Source of the DNA: an uncultured Verrucomicrobia subdivision 3 bacterium
GTDB taxonomy: Bacteria > Verrucomicrobiota > Verrucomicrobiia > Limisphaerales > UBA11358
DNA: 64,000 nucleotides
Assembly: GCA_903878805.1 (NCBI GenBank)
Contig: CAIRJF010000035.1
Location: 1-64,000 of the forward strand
Reading direction: 5' to 3'
Made by a program: the position numbers and the translations under genes
Shown: one piece after another, positions 8,976 to 18,289 of the stretch
Layout of the letters: every line of letters starts with the position of its first letter
How positions within the stretch are numbered: position 1 is the stretch's first letter
The notes under the pieces: model-generated
What the model was told of the DNA's origin: nothing
What the model saw: the letters and a program-made list of their open reading frames with translations, nothing else
The model's database searches: none

Positions 8976-9850
8976 GGTTTTGGTTTTAATCGCGCGCCCG
9001 GCGTCCACGTTTCATTTTCCAGCAGTTCAATGCCCGGTTTTGTAAACGCGATGCGTCGCGTCTTGTATAATTTCCCCAGCGCCTGTTTGAACGCCTTTTT
9101 GCTCACGTTAAAATTCTGCCGAATCTCCACCGGCGAACTGTTGTCGTCAAATGCGAGTTTGCCGCCGCTCATCTTGAGCGCGGTCACAATCAAATCCGTC
9201 AGCGGCGCGACGCGTTTGTAGCCAACGGCATCAAGGCTCAAATCAATTTTTCCATTCGGGCGCACGGTGCGAACAAAACCTTTCATTCGTGCGCCGATCT
9301 TGAGCGCGTAGGCGAGCTGGCTTTTGTAGAGCAAACCGAAATGCGCGTTGTCCACGATGGCGTTGTAGCCGAGCGGTGTTTTGGCGGTGACGAGAATGCT
9401 GACCGGCTGGCCATCGCGATACGCAGGCGTGTCGCGGTTGAGATGGCGGTTGAGCCGCGTGCTGGCGAGAATGCGATTCGTCTGCGCGTCGAGCGCGACA
9501 TAAACAATTGCCCAGTCGCCGACGCGCAACGGGATTTCCTGTTCGCGAAACGGCACGAGCAAATCTTTCGCAAGACCCCAATCGAGAAACGCGCCGATTT
9601 GCGGATTCACGTTGATGACTTTCATGTAGCCGAATTCGCCGACCATCGCGTGCGGCTTTTCCGTCGTGGCGACAAGGCGATCTTCGGAATCGCGATAGAC
9701 AAACACATCAAGTTTTTGCTTGGGCGCGAGACCGGCGGGAATGTAACGGCCGGGCAGAAGAATTTCACCGAGTTCGCCGCCGTCGAGATACAGGCCGGGC
9801 TGCGAAGCGCGGATGATCGCGAGCGTATTGTGTTTGCCAAGAATTGCCAC
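8972..9850 (-). CDS. cvfB: CvfB-like S1-domain RNA-binding protein
   Basis: About 292 residues if started at GTG 9850, which places the family's N-terminal motif (LGKHNTL...GLYLDG...EILLPGRYIP) at the start. No in-frame ATG lies nearer. Further family signs are VFVYRDSEDR, ATTEKP and the EFGYMKV segment followed by FLDWGLAKDLLVP. The C-terminal winged helix is represented by FNVSKKAFKQALGKLYK. CvfB proteins contain tandem S1-like domains and bind RNA; in staphylococci they affect virulence regulation. The stop overlaps the rnr start, linking an RNA-binding protein with an exoribonuclease in one operon. Confidence 0.85.
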   Translation of the reverse strand: MAILGKHNTLAIIRASQPGLYLDGGELGEILLPGRYIPAGLAPKQKLDVFVYRDSEDRLVATTEKPHAMVGEFGYMKVINVNPQIGAFLDWGLAKDLLVPFREQEIPLRVGDWAIVYVALDAQTNRILASTRLNRHLNRDTPAYRDGQPVSILVTAKTPLGYNAIVDNAHFGLLYKSQLAYALKIGARMKGFVRTVRPNGKIDLSLDAVGYKRVAPLTDLIVTALKMSGGKLAFDDNSSPVEIRQNFNVSKKAFKQALGKLYKTRRIAFTKPGIELLENETWTPGARLKPKP

Positions 9851-9961
9851 AGCGACAGCGTAAGCGCGAACGGCGGCTAGCGGGAGCAAAAACGGTGCGA
9901 ATGGCAAAACGTCTGCGCGCGCCGTTGACTTGGTCGCCCACTTTGTTAGCGTGTCGGCAAC

Positions 9962-11509
9962 ATGGTCAGTAAACGGCTTTCCCGCCTTGTCAAAATCCTT
10001 TCCGGCGCCGCCGCCGATGCCGAGGACGAAATTTTTTTGCTCGAAGGACGGCTCGAACGCTTCGTGCATTTCTGGGTGCTCGTCACTCGGCAGTTCGTCC
10101 GGCATCGCTGTCTGGTGCGCGCATCGGCGTTGTCCTACTCCACGCTCATCGCAATGATTCCACTGCTCGCGGTGGCGTTGAGCGTCACGAGCAGTTTGCT
10201 GAAAAACCAGGGCGAAGAGCAGTTTCAACAAGCCATCGAAAAGCTCACCGCCGCCCTCATCCCGCCCGCGACCATCGGCACCAACGTCACGGCGTCTAAC
10301 AATCATGCGGTCATAATCGTGACGAATAATTTTACCACCGCCACTACGAACAGTATTTCCACCAACCTGCTTGCCGCCGTAAGTTCAACCAACACAGTCA
10401 GCGTCGTGCCCGTCAGTGCGCAAAAAGAAATCGCGCGGCAGATCTGGGTGTTCGTGCAAAAAACCCAGAGCGGCGCGCTCGGAGCGACGGGTGTGGTGCT
10501 GTTGGTTTTTGTCGCCGTCTCGCTGCTCGGACGCATCGAGGAAACCTTCAATGACATCTGGGGCGTCACGCGCGGCAGAAATTTACTCACGCAAATCCAG
10601 CTTTACTCCACGGCCATCATGCTCGGCCCGTTGCTGCTCATCACTGCGCTCGGTCTCGCGGGCGGCTCGCAGTTCCAGTCGGTTAAGGATTTTATCGCGT
10701 CCACGCCGTTCGTCGGGAAAATCATTTTTCAACTGCTGCCGCTGCTCATGCTATGGCTCGCGTTTGCGTTTGTGTATATGCTGCTGCCGAACACCAAGGT
10801 GAAATTTTCCGCCGCGTTCGTCGGCGGCGCAGTCGCCGGCACGCTCTGGCATTTGAACAATGTCTTCGGCTACCTCTTCGTCTCGCGCGTCATCACAAAT
10901 AACACTATTTACGGCAGCCTCTATTTGCTACCGGTGCTCATGGCCGGAATTTATTTTTCCTGGGTCATTTTATTGTTCGGCGTGCAGATTGCATATGCCT
11001 ACCAAAACCGCGCCGCATATTTGCAAGACCGTCTTGCCGACAACATCAACCAGCGTGGCCGCGAATTCGTCGCTTTACGCCTGATGACGTGTCTCGGCCA
11101 GCGTTTTCAAAATGGTTTGCGCCCCGCAACCGTGATTCAGCTTTCGACCGAACTCGGCATTCCCAGCCGGCTAACGCAATCCGTTTTGCGCACGCTCGCG
11201 CACACGCAACTCGTCACCGAAGTTGCTGGGATCGAAACCGCATTTGTCCCCGCGCGCCCGCTGGAAAATATCACGGCCTACGATATTTTACTCGCACTCC
11301 GCACCGGCACGGGACAGGAACTTCCGTTGCGCGAAGAACCCGCACTCGCGGAAATTTACGGAGAATTCACCCGCATCGAAAAAGCCGAACGCGAAGCCGC
11401 CTCAACCATTTCCCTGCTCGCACTCGCCAGCCGGATGCCGCAACGCGCTGCGCTGACGGAGCAAAAAATTGTTGAGGTGGAAAATAAAACTTCCGGCTCC
11501 AAGCCCTAA
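9962..11509 (+). CDS. YihY/BrkB-family inner membrane protein with C-terminal extension
   Basis: This 515-residue protein has the BrkB/YihY core. ASALSYSTLIAMIPLLAV (54-71) is the family signature, followed by helices around 172-190, 215-235, 255-275, 285-305 and 325-345. The motif IWGVTRGR and the SLYLLPVLMAGIYFSW segment fit as well. Two additions stand out. A Thr/Asn/Val-rich loop (about 104-150) between the first helices is probably extracytoplasmic. A soluble C-terminal domain (about 365-515) has a winged-helix look (QLSTELGIPSRLTQSVLRTL). The family was once called RNase BN, which is not supported; its true function is unsettled. It is divergent from cvfB-rnr. Confidence 0.85.
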   Translation: MVSKRLSRLVKILSGAAADAEDEIFLLEGRLERFVHFWVLVTRQFVRHRCLVRASALSYSTLIAMIPLLAVALSVTSSLLKNQGEEQFQQAIEKLTAALIPPATIGTNVTASNNHAVIIVTNNFTTATTNSISTNLLAAVSSTNTVSVVPVSAQKEIARQIWVFVQKTQSGALGATGVVLLVFVAVSLLGRIEETFNDIWGVTRGRNLLTQIQLYSTAIMLGPLLLITALGLAGGSQFQSVKDFIASTPFVGKIIFQLLPLLMLWLAFAFVYMLLPNTKVKFSAAFVGGAVAGTLWHLNNVFGYLFVSRVITNNTIYGSLYLLPVLMAGIYFSWVILLFGVQIAYAYQNRAAYLQDRLADNINQRGREFVALRLMTCLGQRFQNGLRPATVIQLSTELGIPSRLTQSVLRTLAHTQLVTEVAGIETAFVPARPLENITAYDILLALRTGTGQELPLREEPALAEIYGEFTRIEKAEREAASTISLLALASRMPQRAALTEQKIVEVENKTSGSKP

Positions 11510-11514
11510 AGCCG

Positions 11515-11578
11515 CTCGGCCTGCCGGAGAGTCGGAGACTTTGGGCTTTTAACTTTGGGCTTTGGACTTTAATTTCCC
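11515..11578. repeat. Short intergenic repeat-rich element
   Basis: Between the BrkB gene and gatC lie a GCCTGCCGGAGAGTCGGAGAC segment and tandem variants of ACTTTGGGCTTT / ACTTTGGGCTTTGGACTTT. The unit is low in complexity and of the same 'text-like' style as other intergenic elements in this window. No gene or clear terminator is seen. Confidence 0.5.
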
Positions 11579-11581
11579 CGC

Positions 11582-11869
11582 ATGGCATCCGCTGAAATTG
11601 ATGTGAAATACGTCGCGCACCTCGCGCGGCTGGCGCTCACGCCCGAAGAGGAAAAATCACTTGGTGCGCAACTCGGCAGCATCCTCGGCTACATCGAAAA
11701 ATTGCGCGAGCTGGACGTGACCGGCGTCGAGCCGACCGCGCACGCCGTGCCAATGGTCAACGTTACGCGCGCGGACGAAATCCGCGCATCGCTCTCGCAT
11801 GAAGACGCACTCCGCAACGCACCGCGTCAGGCCAACGGACTTTTTATCGTGCCGAAAATCGTCGAGTAA
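11582..11869 (+). CDS. gatC: Asp-tRNA(Asn)/Glu-tRNA(Gln) amidotransferase subunit C
   Basis: This 95-residue subunit stabilises GatA and fits the family in size and motifs: [14 protein letters not shown] near 10-23, [21 protein letters not shown] near 38-58 and a C-terminal [10 protein letters not shown]. The gene is eight bases upstream of gatA and clearly co-transcribed. The GatCAB complex amidates misacylated Glu-tRNA(Gln) and/or Asp-tRNA(Asn). Confidence 0.95.
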   Translation: MASAEIDVKYVAHLARLALTPEEEKSLGAQLGSILGYIEKLRELDVTGVEPTAHAVPMVNVTRADEIRASLSHEDALRNAPRQANGLFIVPKIVE

Positions 11870-11877
11870 AATCAGCC

Positions 11878-13332
11878 ATGTTGAACCAACTCACGATTTC
11901 TGAACTCATGGCCAAGCTCGCCAAGCGCGAAGTTTCTGCGCGCGAAGCCACTCAGGCGTGCCTCGACCAAATTGCGCGTGTGGACGGAAAAATTCACGCC
12001 TTCATAAGCTACAACGCGGCGGATGCGCTCGCGCAGGCGGACGCGGCGGATAAATTGATTTCCAGTGGCGCGAAAAATTCTCTGCTCGGCGTGCCGATCG
12101 CCATCAAAGACGTTCTCGCCGTCAAAAATCAGCCGTTGAATTGCGCGTCAAAAATTCTGGGCAACTTCACTTCGACTTACGACGCGACGGCGATTGAAAA
12201 ATTGAAAGCGGCCGGTGCAATTATTTTTGGCCGCTTAAACATGGACGAATTTGCGATGGGCAGTTCCACGGAAAATTCCGCGTTCGGCCTCACGCGCAAT
12301 CCGTGGGACGTGACACGGATTCCCGGCGGTTCATCCGGCGGCTCGGCAGCAGCAGTCGCGGCGGATGAGTGCATCGCGAGTTTGGGCACGGACACCGGCG
12401 GCTCAATTCGCCAGCCCGCCGCGCTGTGCGGTTGCGTCGGTTTGAAGCCGACTTACGGACGCATTTCACGTTACGGCTTGGTGGCGTTTGCAAGTTCGCT
12501 GGATCAGATCGGGCCGTTCACCAAAGACGTGCGCGACTCGGCGATTTTGCTTGGCGTGATGAGCGGCGTTGATCCGCGCGATTCCACAAGCGTGCCGGAG
12601 CCGGTTCCAAATTACGCGAACGCGCTCGACGGAAAAATTCGCGGCATGAAATTGGGTTTGCCGAAAGAATACATGATCGGCGGTCTCGACGCGGAAGTGA
12701 AGGCCGCCGTGGACGCCGCCGTGAAGCAGTATGAAAAACTTGGCGCGGAGATTGTGGAAATTTCTTTGCCCCATACGGATTACGCTGTGGCGACGTATTA
12801 CATCATCGCGACCGCTGAAGCGTCTGCAAATTTGGCGCGGTTCGACGGCATTCGTTACGGCGCACGCGTTGAGGGCAACGATCCGATTGAACTCTATTCC
12901 AAGACGCGCGGTGCGGGTTTTGGTGCGGAAGTGAAACGCAGAATTATTTTGGGCACTTACGTTTTGAGCAGCGGCTATCACGATGCGTATTACCTGCACG
13001 CGCAAAAAGTCCGCACGCTCATCCGCAATGATTTTCTGAAGGCGTTTGAAAAAGTGGACGCCATCGTGACGCCGACCACGCCGACGGCAGCGTTCAAGGC
13101 GGGCGAAAAATCCGGCGACCCGCTGCAAATGTATCTGTCCGACATTTTCACCATCTCGTGCAACCTCGCGGGCATTCCGGGCATCAGTTTGCCATGCGGC
13201 TTTACCAAAAATCCAAAGCTGCCCATCGGCCTGCAACTGCTCGGCCAGCCGTTCGGCGAAGAATCGCTGCTGAAGCTGGCGCACGCCTACGAGCAGGCGA
13301 CGCCGTGGCATCGGGAAAAAGCCGGGTTGTGA
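11878..13332 (+). CDS. gatA: Asp-tRNA(Asn)/Glu-tRNA(Gln) amidotransferase subunit A
   Basis: This 484-residue amidase-signature enzyme hydrolyses glutamine to supply ammonia to GatB. The Ser-cisSer-Lys triad is in place: K77 in AIKDVL, S152 in the GGSSGGS loop and nucleophile S176 in [11 protein letters not shown]. Length is normal for the family. It pairs with gatC just upstream. gatB is on the same strand about 5 kb further on, separated by a TetR-RND efflux cluster. Confidence 0.96.
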   Translation: MLNQLTISELMAKLAKREVSAREATQACLDQIARVDGKIHAFISYNAADALAQADAADKLISSGAKNSLLGVPIAIKDVLAVKNQPLNCASKILGNFTSTYDATAIEKLKAAGAIIFGRLNMDEFAMGSSTENSAFGLTRNPWDVTRIPGGSSGGSAAAVAADECIASLGTDTGGSIRQPAALCGCVGLKPTYGRISRYGLVAFASSLDQIGPFTKDVRDSAILLGVMSGVDPRDSTSVPEPVPNYANALDGKIRGMKLGLPKEYMIGGLDAEVKAAVDAAVKQYEKLGAEIVEISLPHTDYAVATYYIIATAEASANLARFDGIRYGARVEGNDPIELYSKTRGAGFGAEVKRRIILGTYVLSSGYHDAYYLHAQKVRTLIRNDFLKAFEKVDAIVTPTTPTAAFKAGEKSGDPLQMYLSDIFTISCNLAGIPGISLPCGFTKNPKLPIGLQLLGQPFGEESLLKLAHAYEQATPWHREKAGL

Positions 13333-13383
13333 ACCGGCGGGCTGGCGGTTGCGGCGCCGCACAAAAAGTTTAAGGTTGCACCA

Positions 13384-13403
13384 AAGTAACCAATCAGTTA
13401 CTT
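13384..13403. promoter_or_regulatory. Palindromic operator candidate for the TetR regulator
   Basis: A perfect inverted repeat AAGTAAC-CAATCA-GTTACTT sits just before the ATG of the tetR-type gene, at 8-27 bases upstream. Its length and position fit a TetR-family dimer site controlling the regulator and the following efflux genes. Function is inferred from symmetry and location. Confidence 0.75.
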
Positions 13404-13410
13404 ATTTAAT

Positions 13411-14031
13411 ATGCGTCGGAAAACTAAAAAAGCTGCCACGGTCAAGGCCCGCAACCCGGATCGCACGCAGGCGCGGATTTTCGCCGCCGCCCTCGCCGAG
13501 TTCTCGGCCAAGGGGCTGGCCGGCGCGCGGATGGATGCCATCGCGGCGCGCGCACAGAGCAACAAGCGCATGCTCTACCATTATTTTGGTGACAAGGAGG
13601 GATTGTTCCGCGCGGTGCTGCGCCACAAAATCACCGAGCGGCGGGCGTTGGTGGAGGGCTCCTCGGGAGATCCGGCAGAAAACCTCGCGTTCCGTTTTGC
13701 GATGATGGCTCGGGATCTGGAGTGGGTTCGGCTGCTGGGCTGGGAGGCGGTGCAATATTGCGGCGATAAAATTTTTGAGAAAAAATTCCGCCGCGCGGGC
13801 GTGGCGCGGGCGAAGGCGCGGGTGCGCCGCGAGCAGGCAGAGGGTCTGTTGCGCGCCGAATTTCACGAAAGCCACCTCCTGCTGGCCAAGCTGTCGCTGA
13901 CGATGTTCCCGGCGGCGTTCCCGCAGTTGACCCGGCTCATCACCGGCAAGGATGTCGCGTCGGCCGCCTTCCAGCGGGAATATGCGAAATTTTTGAAAGA
14001 GTTTGCCGACGCGTTCCGTCCGCAGAAATAA
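13411..14031 (+). CDS. TetR/AcrR-family transcriptional regulator
   Basis: This 206-residue regulator has an N-terminal helix-turn-helix (about 18-65: RIFAAALAEFSAKG, then MDAIAARAQSNKRMLYHYFGDKEGLF). The C-terminal ligand/dimer domain is poorly conserved, as usual. The first residues are very basic (MRRKTKKAATVKARN). The gene lies five bases upstream of a membrane-fusion protein and directly after a perfect palindrome, so autoregulation and control of the RND pump are likely (inference). Unlike many such regulators it is co-directional with, not divergent from, the pump genes. Confidence 0.9.
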   Translation: MRRKTKKAATVKARNPDRTQARIFAAALAEFSAKGLAGARMDAIAARAQSNKRMLYHYFGDKEGLFRAVLRHKITERRALVEGSSGDPAENLAFRFAMMARDLEWVRLLGWEAVQYCGDKIFEKKFRRAGVARAKARVRREQAEGLLRAEFHESHLLLAKLSLTMFPAAFPQLTRLITGKDVASAAFQREYAKFLKEFADAFRPQK

Positions 14032-14036
14032 AAAGC

Positions 14037-15119
14037 ATGAACAAGTTTTTTTTCATTCCGGCAACGCTGGCGCTCGCGCTGGGTGTGGCGGGCTGTTCAC
14101 GGGGCGATGCCGCCAAAAACAATCCTCCGGTGCCGGTGCTGGTGGCGCAGGCGTTGGCGACGAATGTGCCGGTGTTGATTGACCCGCCGCCGGTCGGCCA
14201 CGTCATGCCCGTTTCCACCGTCACCATCCGCCCGCAGGTTGGCGGTTTGATCAGCGCGGTGAATTTTTCGGAAGGCGCGGAGGTGAAGTCCAACGATCTG
14301 CTCTTCGTCATTGACCCGCGCCCGATGCAGGCGGTGCTGGCGCGCGACCAGGCGCAATTGCTGAACGCGCAAATCCAGTTTGACCGCGAGCAAAAATTAT
14401 TCGACCAGAAACTGGTTTCGCAGGACGAGTTCGACACCAGCCGGTCCAGCCGCGACGAACTGGCGGCGACGGTGCGGGCGGACGAATTGAATTTGAGCTT
14501 CTGCGAAATCCACTCGCCAATTGACGGGCGCGCGGGCGCACTGCAATTCCATGCGGGCAACGTCGTGAAGGCGCCGGACGATGTGCTGCTGACCGTCAAC
14601 CAGATTCATCCCATCTACGCCGCGTTCGCGGTGGCGGAACGCTATCTGCCGGAAATCCAAAAGCAGATGCGCGGGCGCCCGCTGGCGGTCACGGCCAGCT
14701 ATGAAAACCTTGAAGGTGAAGCACCGGCGGGTGAACTCTCGTTTGTGGATAATTCCGTGGACGAGGCGACGGGGACGATTTTGCTCAAGGCAAAATTTCC
14801 AAATGCAGATGGGAAATTGTGGCCGGGCCAGTTTGTGACGATTTCCATCCAGCTTGATGAACTGACAAATGCCGTCGTTGTGCCCTCGCAAGCGGTGCAG
14901 GTTGGGCAAAACGGCCAGTTCATTTATGTCGTCAACGCGGAGCAAACGGTTGAAATGCGACCGGTGAAAACCGGCATCACGTTCAAAAATGAAACGGTTG
15001 TGCCAAGCGGATTGAAGGCGGGCGAAACGGTCGTGACCGACGGGCAGTTGCGCCTCGCGCCCAAGATGAAAGTCATATTCAAAGTTTCTGATTCTGCTCC
15101 GAAGACAAGCGCGCCATGA
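14037..15119 (+). CDS. RND efflux periplasmic adaptor (membrane-fusion) lipoprotein
   Basis: This 360-residue protein has a lipoprotein signal ending in GVAGC20. Family segments visible are the barrel-sandwich halves (VTIRPQVGGLISAVNFSEGAEVKSNDLLFVIDP and CEIHSPIDGRAGALQFHAGN), a short helical hairpin (about 100-150) and the beta-barrel/proximal region ending at LRLAPKMKV. The pattern is closest to MdtA/AcrA-type adaptors. The stop overlaps the next gene's ATG (ATGA). No outer-membrane channel gene follows, so the pump must borrow a TolC-like protein from elsewhere. Confidence 0.92.
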   Translation: MNKFFFIPATLALALGVAGCSRGDAAKNNPPVPVLVAQALATNVPVLIDPPPVGHVMPVSTVTIRPQVGGLISAVNFSEGAEVKSNDLLFVIDPRPMQAVLARDQAQLLNAQIQFDREQKLFDQKLVSQDEFDTSRSSRDELAATVRADELNLSFCEIHSPIDGRAGALQFHAGNVVKAPDDVLLTVNQIHPIYAAFAVAERYLPEIQKQMRGRPLAVTASYENLEGEAPAGELSFVDNSVDEATGTILLKAKFPNADGKLWPGQFVTISIQLDELTNAVVVPSQAVQVGQNGQFIYVVNAEQTVEMRPVKTGITFKNETVVPSGLKAGETVVTDGQLRLAPKMKVIFKVSDSAPKTSAP

Positions 15120-18100
15120 GCGTTCCCGAACTTTTCATCCGGCGGCCCGTGATGACCACGCTGGTCATGGCGGGCATTTTGCTTTTCGGCCTCGTCGGTT
15201 TTCGCCAGTTGCCTGTGAGCGATTTACCGAGCGTGGATTATCCGACGGTTCAAGTTTCGGCGAGCCTGCCGGGCGCGAGTCCCGGAACGATGGCTTCTGC
15301 CGTGGCGACGCCGCTGGAAAAACAATTTTCCACCATCGCGGGCGTGGACTCGATGTCGTCCATCAGTTCGCAAGGCAGCGCGCAGATCACGATCCAATTT
15401 TCGTTGAGCCGCGACATTGACGGGGCGGCGCAGGATGTGCAGGCGGCGATTGCCAAGGCGGCCAGACAATTGCCGCCGAACATGCCGACGCCGCCGACTT
15501 ACAGCAAAGTCAATCCGGCGGATCAGCCGATTGTTTTTCTGGCGATGTCGTCGCCGACGCTGCCGATGTCGGATGTGGATAATTACGCGGAGAATCTGCT
15601 GGCGGAGCAGATTTCGCAGATTAACGGCGTCGCGCAGGTCGGTGTGTTCGGCGCGCAGCCTTACGCCGTGCGCATCCAGGTTGATCCGAACAAGCTGGCG
15701 GCTTACGGCCTCGGCATTGATCAGGTCGAGCAGGCGGTTGAAGCGGGCAACGTGAACCAGCCGCTGGGCACGCTTTACGGCAAACATCAGGCGTTCACCG
15801 TGCAGGCGAGCGGCCAGCTCAATGTGGCGGCGGATTTTCGCCCGCTGATCGTTGCGTATCGCAACGGCAATCCTGTGCGCCTGCAGGAATTGGGCAATGT
15901 GCTCGATAGCGTTCAGAACGATAAAAGCGCGGCGTGGGTGGACAGCACGCGCGCCGTCATTCTCGCCGTGCAGCGCCAACCGGGCGCGAACACGGTGGAA
16001 GTGGTGGACAACATCAAAAAATTGCTGCCCCGGCTGCGCAGCCAGATTCCGGCGTCGGTCAAGCTCGACGTGGTCATTGACCGTTCGCTGGTCATCCGCA
16101 AATCGGTGGCGGATGTCGAACACACCTTGTTTCTCGCCGTGTGCCTCGTCATCCTGATCATTTTTATTTTCCTGCGGAACCTGTCGGCGACGGTCATTCC
16201 CAGTCTCGCGCTGCCGATGTCCATCATCGGCACGTTTGCGGCGATGGCGCTGCTCGGTTACAGCCTCGACAATCTTTCGCTCATGGCGCTGACGCTGTGC
16301 GTCGGCTTCGTCGTGGACGACGCCATCGTCATGCTCGAAAACATCGTGCGCCACATGGAAATGGGCGAGCCGCCCATGGAAGCCGCACTGAATGGCTCCA
16401 AGGAAATCGGCTTTACCATCATTTCCATGACGCTGTCGCTCTCGGCGGTGTTCATCCCGATTTTGTTCATGAGCGGATTGCTTGGACGGCTGCTGCACGA
16501 ATTCGCCGTGACGATCGTGGTGGCGGTTTTGATTTCCGGTTTCATTTCACTGACGTTGACGCCGATGATGTGCAGCCGTTTTGTGCAGGCGGCGCATGGA
16601 CAAAAGCACGGGCGACTTTACAATTTCTTCGAGCGGTTTTTCGACGGACTGCGCGACGCTTACGACCGCACGTTGCAGATTGTCATGCGCAATCGCGGCA
16701 TCACAATGAGTGTTTCAGGGGCGATTTTCGTCGCGACGGTCTATTTGTTCGTCGTGATTCCGAAAGGCTTTTTCCCCGACGAAGACACCAGCCGGATCGC
16801 CGCCACGACCGAGGCGGCGCAGGACATTTCCTTTGAAGCGATGCGCGCGCATCAGCTGGCCGCGATGAAGATTGTCGCCGCCGATTCGAATGTTGACGGC
16901 TTCATATCGGCCATCGGTGCCATCGGCGGCGGCTCCTCGATCGCAAACAACGGCCGGATGTTTTTCCGTCTGAAAGACCCGTCGCAACGGAAATTGAGTG
17001 CGAACCAGATCATCCAAGAACTGCGCGTAAAGTTTGCCCAGATGCCGGGCATGAACGTCTATATGCAAAACCCGCCGCTCATCCGCGTCGGCGGCCAATT
17101 GAGCAAGGCGCTTTACCAATACAGTTTGCAGGACACTGACGTGAAGGAACTTTTTTACTGGGCACCACTGTTGACGGACAAGCTCGCGCACGAACCCGGT
17201 TTTCAGGATGTGACGTCGGATTTGCAAATCGCCGCGCCGCAGGTCAACGTCGAGATTGACCGCGACAAGGCTGCCGCGCTTGGCGTCACGGCGCAGCAGA
17301 TCGAAAACGGACTCTACGATGCCTATGGCGAACGGCAATCCTCAACGATTTACGCCGACGTGGCTGAATACTGGGTCGTTTTCGAAGTGCAGCCCCAATT
17401 TCAGCGCGACCCCGACGCGCTCGCGCAACTTTACATCAGCAGTTCCATATCCGGCACCAATGGAATGCCCAAGCTGGTTCCATTAAGCTCCGTCGCAAAA
17501 CTGACGCGCACCGTCGGACCCACCAGCATCTCGCATGTTGGACAGCTACCGGCGGTAACCATTTCCTTCAACCTCGCGCCGGGCGTGTCGCTCGGAACCG
17601 CCGTCGAAAAATTGCAAAAAATCGAAACCGACCTGCACCTGCCCGCGACGATCACCGGAAGTTTTCAAGGCGCGGCGGCGGTCTTTCAATCGTCCCAGGC
17701 CGGACTGCTCGCGCTGCTCATCGTTTCCATTCTGGTGATTTACATCATACTCGGAATTCTTTACGAAAGTTTCATCCATCCCATCACGATTTTGTCCGGC
17801 CTGCCGTCGGCAGGATTCGGCGCGCTGATCACGCTGATGGTTTTTGGAATTGACCTGAACATTTATGGTTTTGTCGGCCTCGTCATGCTCGTCGGCATCG
17901 TGAAGAAAAACGCGATCATGATGATTGACTTCGCCATCAACGCGCAGCGCGAGCACGGCAAATCGCCCGCCGACGCGATTCACGAAGGCTGCCTGCTGCG
18001 CTTCCGCCCGATCATGATGACCACGATGTGCGCGCTCATGGCCACGCTGCCCATCGCGCTCGGCCTCGGCGCGGGCGGCGAATCGCGCCGCGCCCTCGGC

Positions 18101-18241
18101 CTCACCGTCGTCGGCGGGCTGCTCGTGTCCCAATGCCTGACGCTCTATATCACGCCGGTGGTTTATCTTTACCTCGAATCATTCCAACAGCGTTTCAGCC
18201 GTAAACCCGTTGCGCCCGCCACCACTCCAGCGACCGCCTGA
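15116..18241 (+). CDS. RND multidrug efflux transporter (HAE1/MdtBC-like)
   Basis: This 1041-residue permease has the classical duplicated RND layout: one N-terminal helix (about 10-28), a large periplasmic loop, six helices (about 335-535), a second loop and a final helix set (about 860-1025). Motifs include FIRRPVMTTLVMAGI, LPSVDYPTVQVSASLPGASP and LCVGFVVDDAIVMLENIVRHME, where the Asp pair in helix 4 carries proton relay residues. It is translationally coupled to the adaptor. Substrates cannot be predicted; drugs, bile-like or lipid compounds are typical of the family. Confidence 0.95.
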   Translation: MSVPELFIRRPVMTTLVMAGILLFGLVGFRQLPVSDLPSVDYPTVQVSASLPGASPGTMASAVATPLEKQFSTIAGVDSMSSISSQGSAQITIQFSLSRDIDGAAQDVQAAIAKAARQLPPNMPTPPTYSKVNPADQPIVFLAMSSPTLPMSDVDNYAENLLAEQISQINGVAQVGVFGAQPYAVRIQVDPNKLAAYGLGIDQVEQAVEAGNVNQPLGTLYGKHQAFTVQASGQLNVAADFRPLIVAYRNGNPVRLQELGNVLDSVQNDKSAAWVDSTRAVILAVQRQPGANTVEVVDNIKKLLPRLRSQIPASVKLDVVIDRSLVIRKSVADVEHTLFLAVCLVILIIFIFLRNLSATVIPSLALPMSIIGTFAAMALLGYSLDNLSLMALTLCVGFVVDDAIVMLENIVRHMEMGEPPMEAALNGSKEIGFTIISMTLSLSAVFIPILFMSGLLGRLLHEFAVTIVVAVLISGFISLTLTPMMCSRFVQAAHGQKHGRLYNFFERFFDGLRDAYDRTLQIVMRNRGITMSVSGAIFVATVYLFVVIPKGFFPDEDTSRIAATTEAAQDISFEAMRAHQLAAMKIVAADSNVDGFISAIGAIGGGSSIANNGRMFFRLKDPSQRKLSANQIIQELRVKFAQMPGMNVYMQNPPLIRVGGQLSKALYQYSLQDTDVKELFYWAPLLTDKLAHEPGFQDVTSDLQIAAPQVNVEIDRDKAAALGVTAQQIENGLYDAYGERQSSTIYADVAEYWVVFEVQPQFQRDPDALAQLYISSSISGTNGMPKLVPLSSVAKLTRTVGPTSISHVGQLPAVTISFNLAPGVSLGTAVEKLQKIETDLHLPATITGSFQGAAAVFQSSQAGLLALLIVSILVIYIILGILYESFIHPITILSGLPSAGFGALITLMVFGIDLNIYGFVGLVMLVGIVKKNAIMMIDFAINAQREHGKSPADAIHEGCLLRFRPIMMTTMCALMATLPIALGLGAGGESRRALGLTVVGGLLVSQCLTLYITPVVYLYLESFQQRFSRKPVAPATTPATA

Positions 18242-18254
18242 AAAATCGGTGTTT

Positions 18255-18279
18255 CATCTATGTTCATCTGTGGCTAAAA
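18255..18279. repeat. Short interspersed repeat (copy 1 of 2)
   Basis: CATCTATGTTCATCTGTGGC followed by TAAAA. A near-identical copy occurs at 22079-22103. Both lie between genes. Confidence 0.7.
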
Positions 18280-18289
18280 TCTCGCCGCA

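Noticed and set aside
15224-16498. 424-codon open frame on the minus strand
   Set aside because: It is antisense to the RND transporter, whose motifs are unambiguous. Composition shows a shadow frame.
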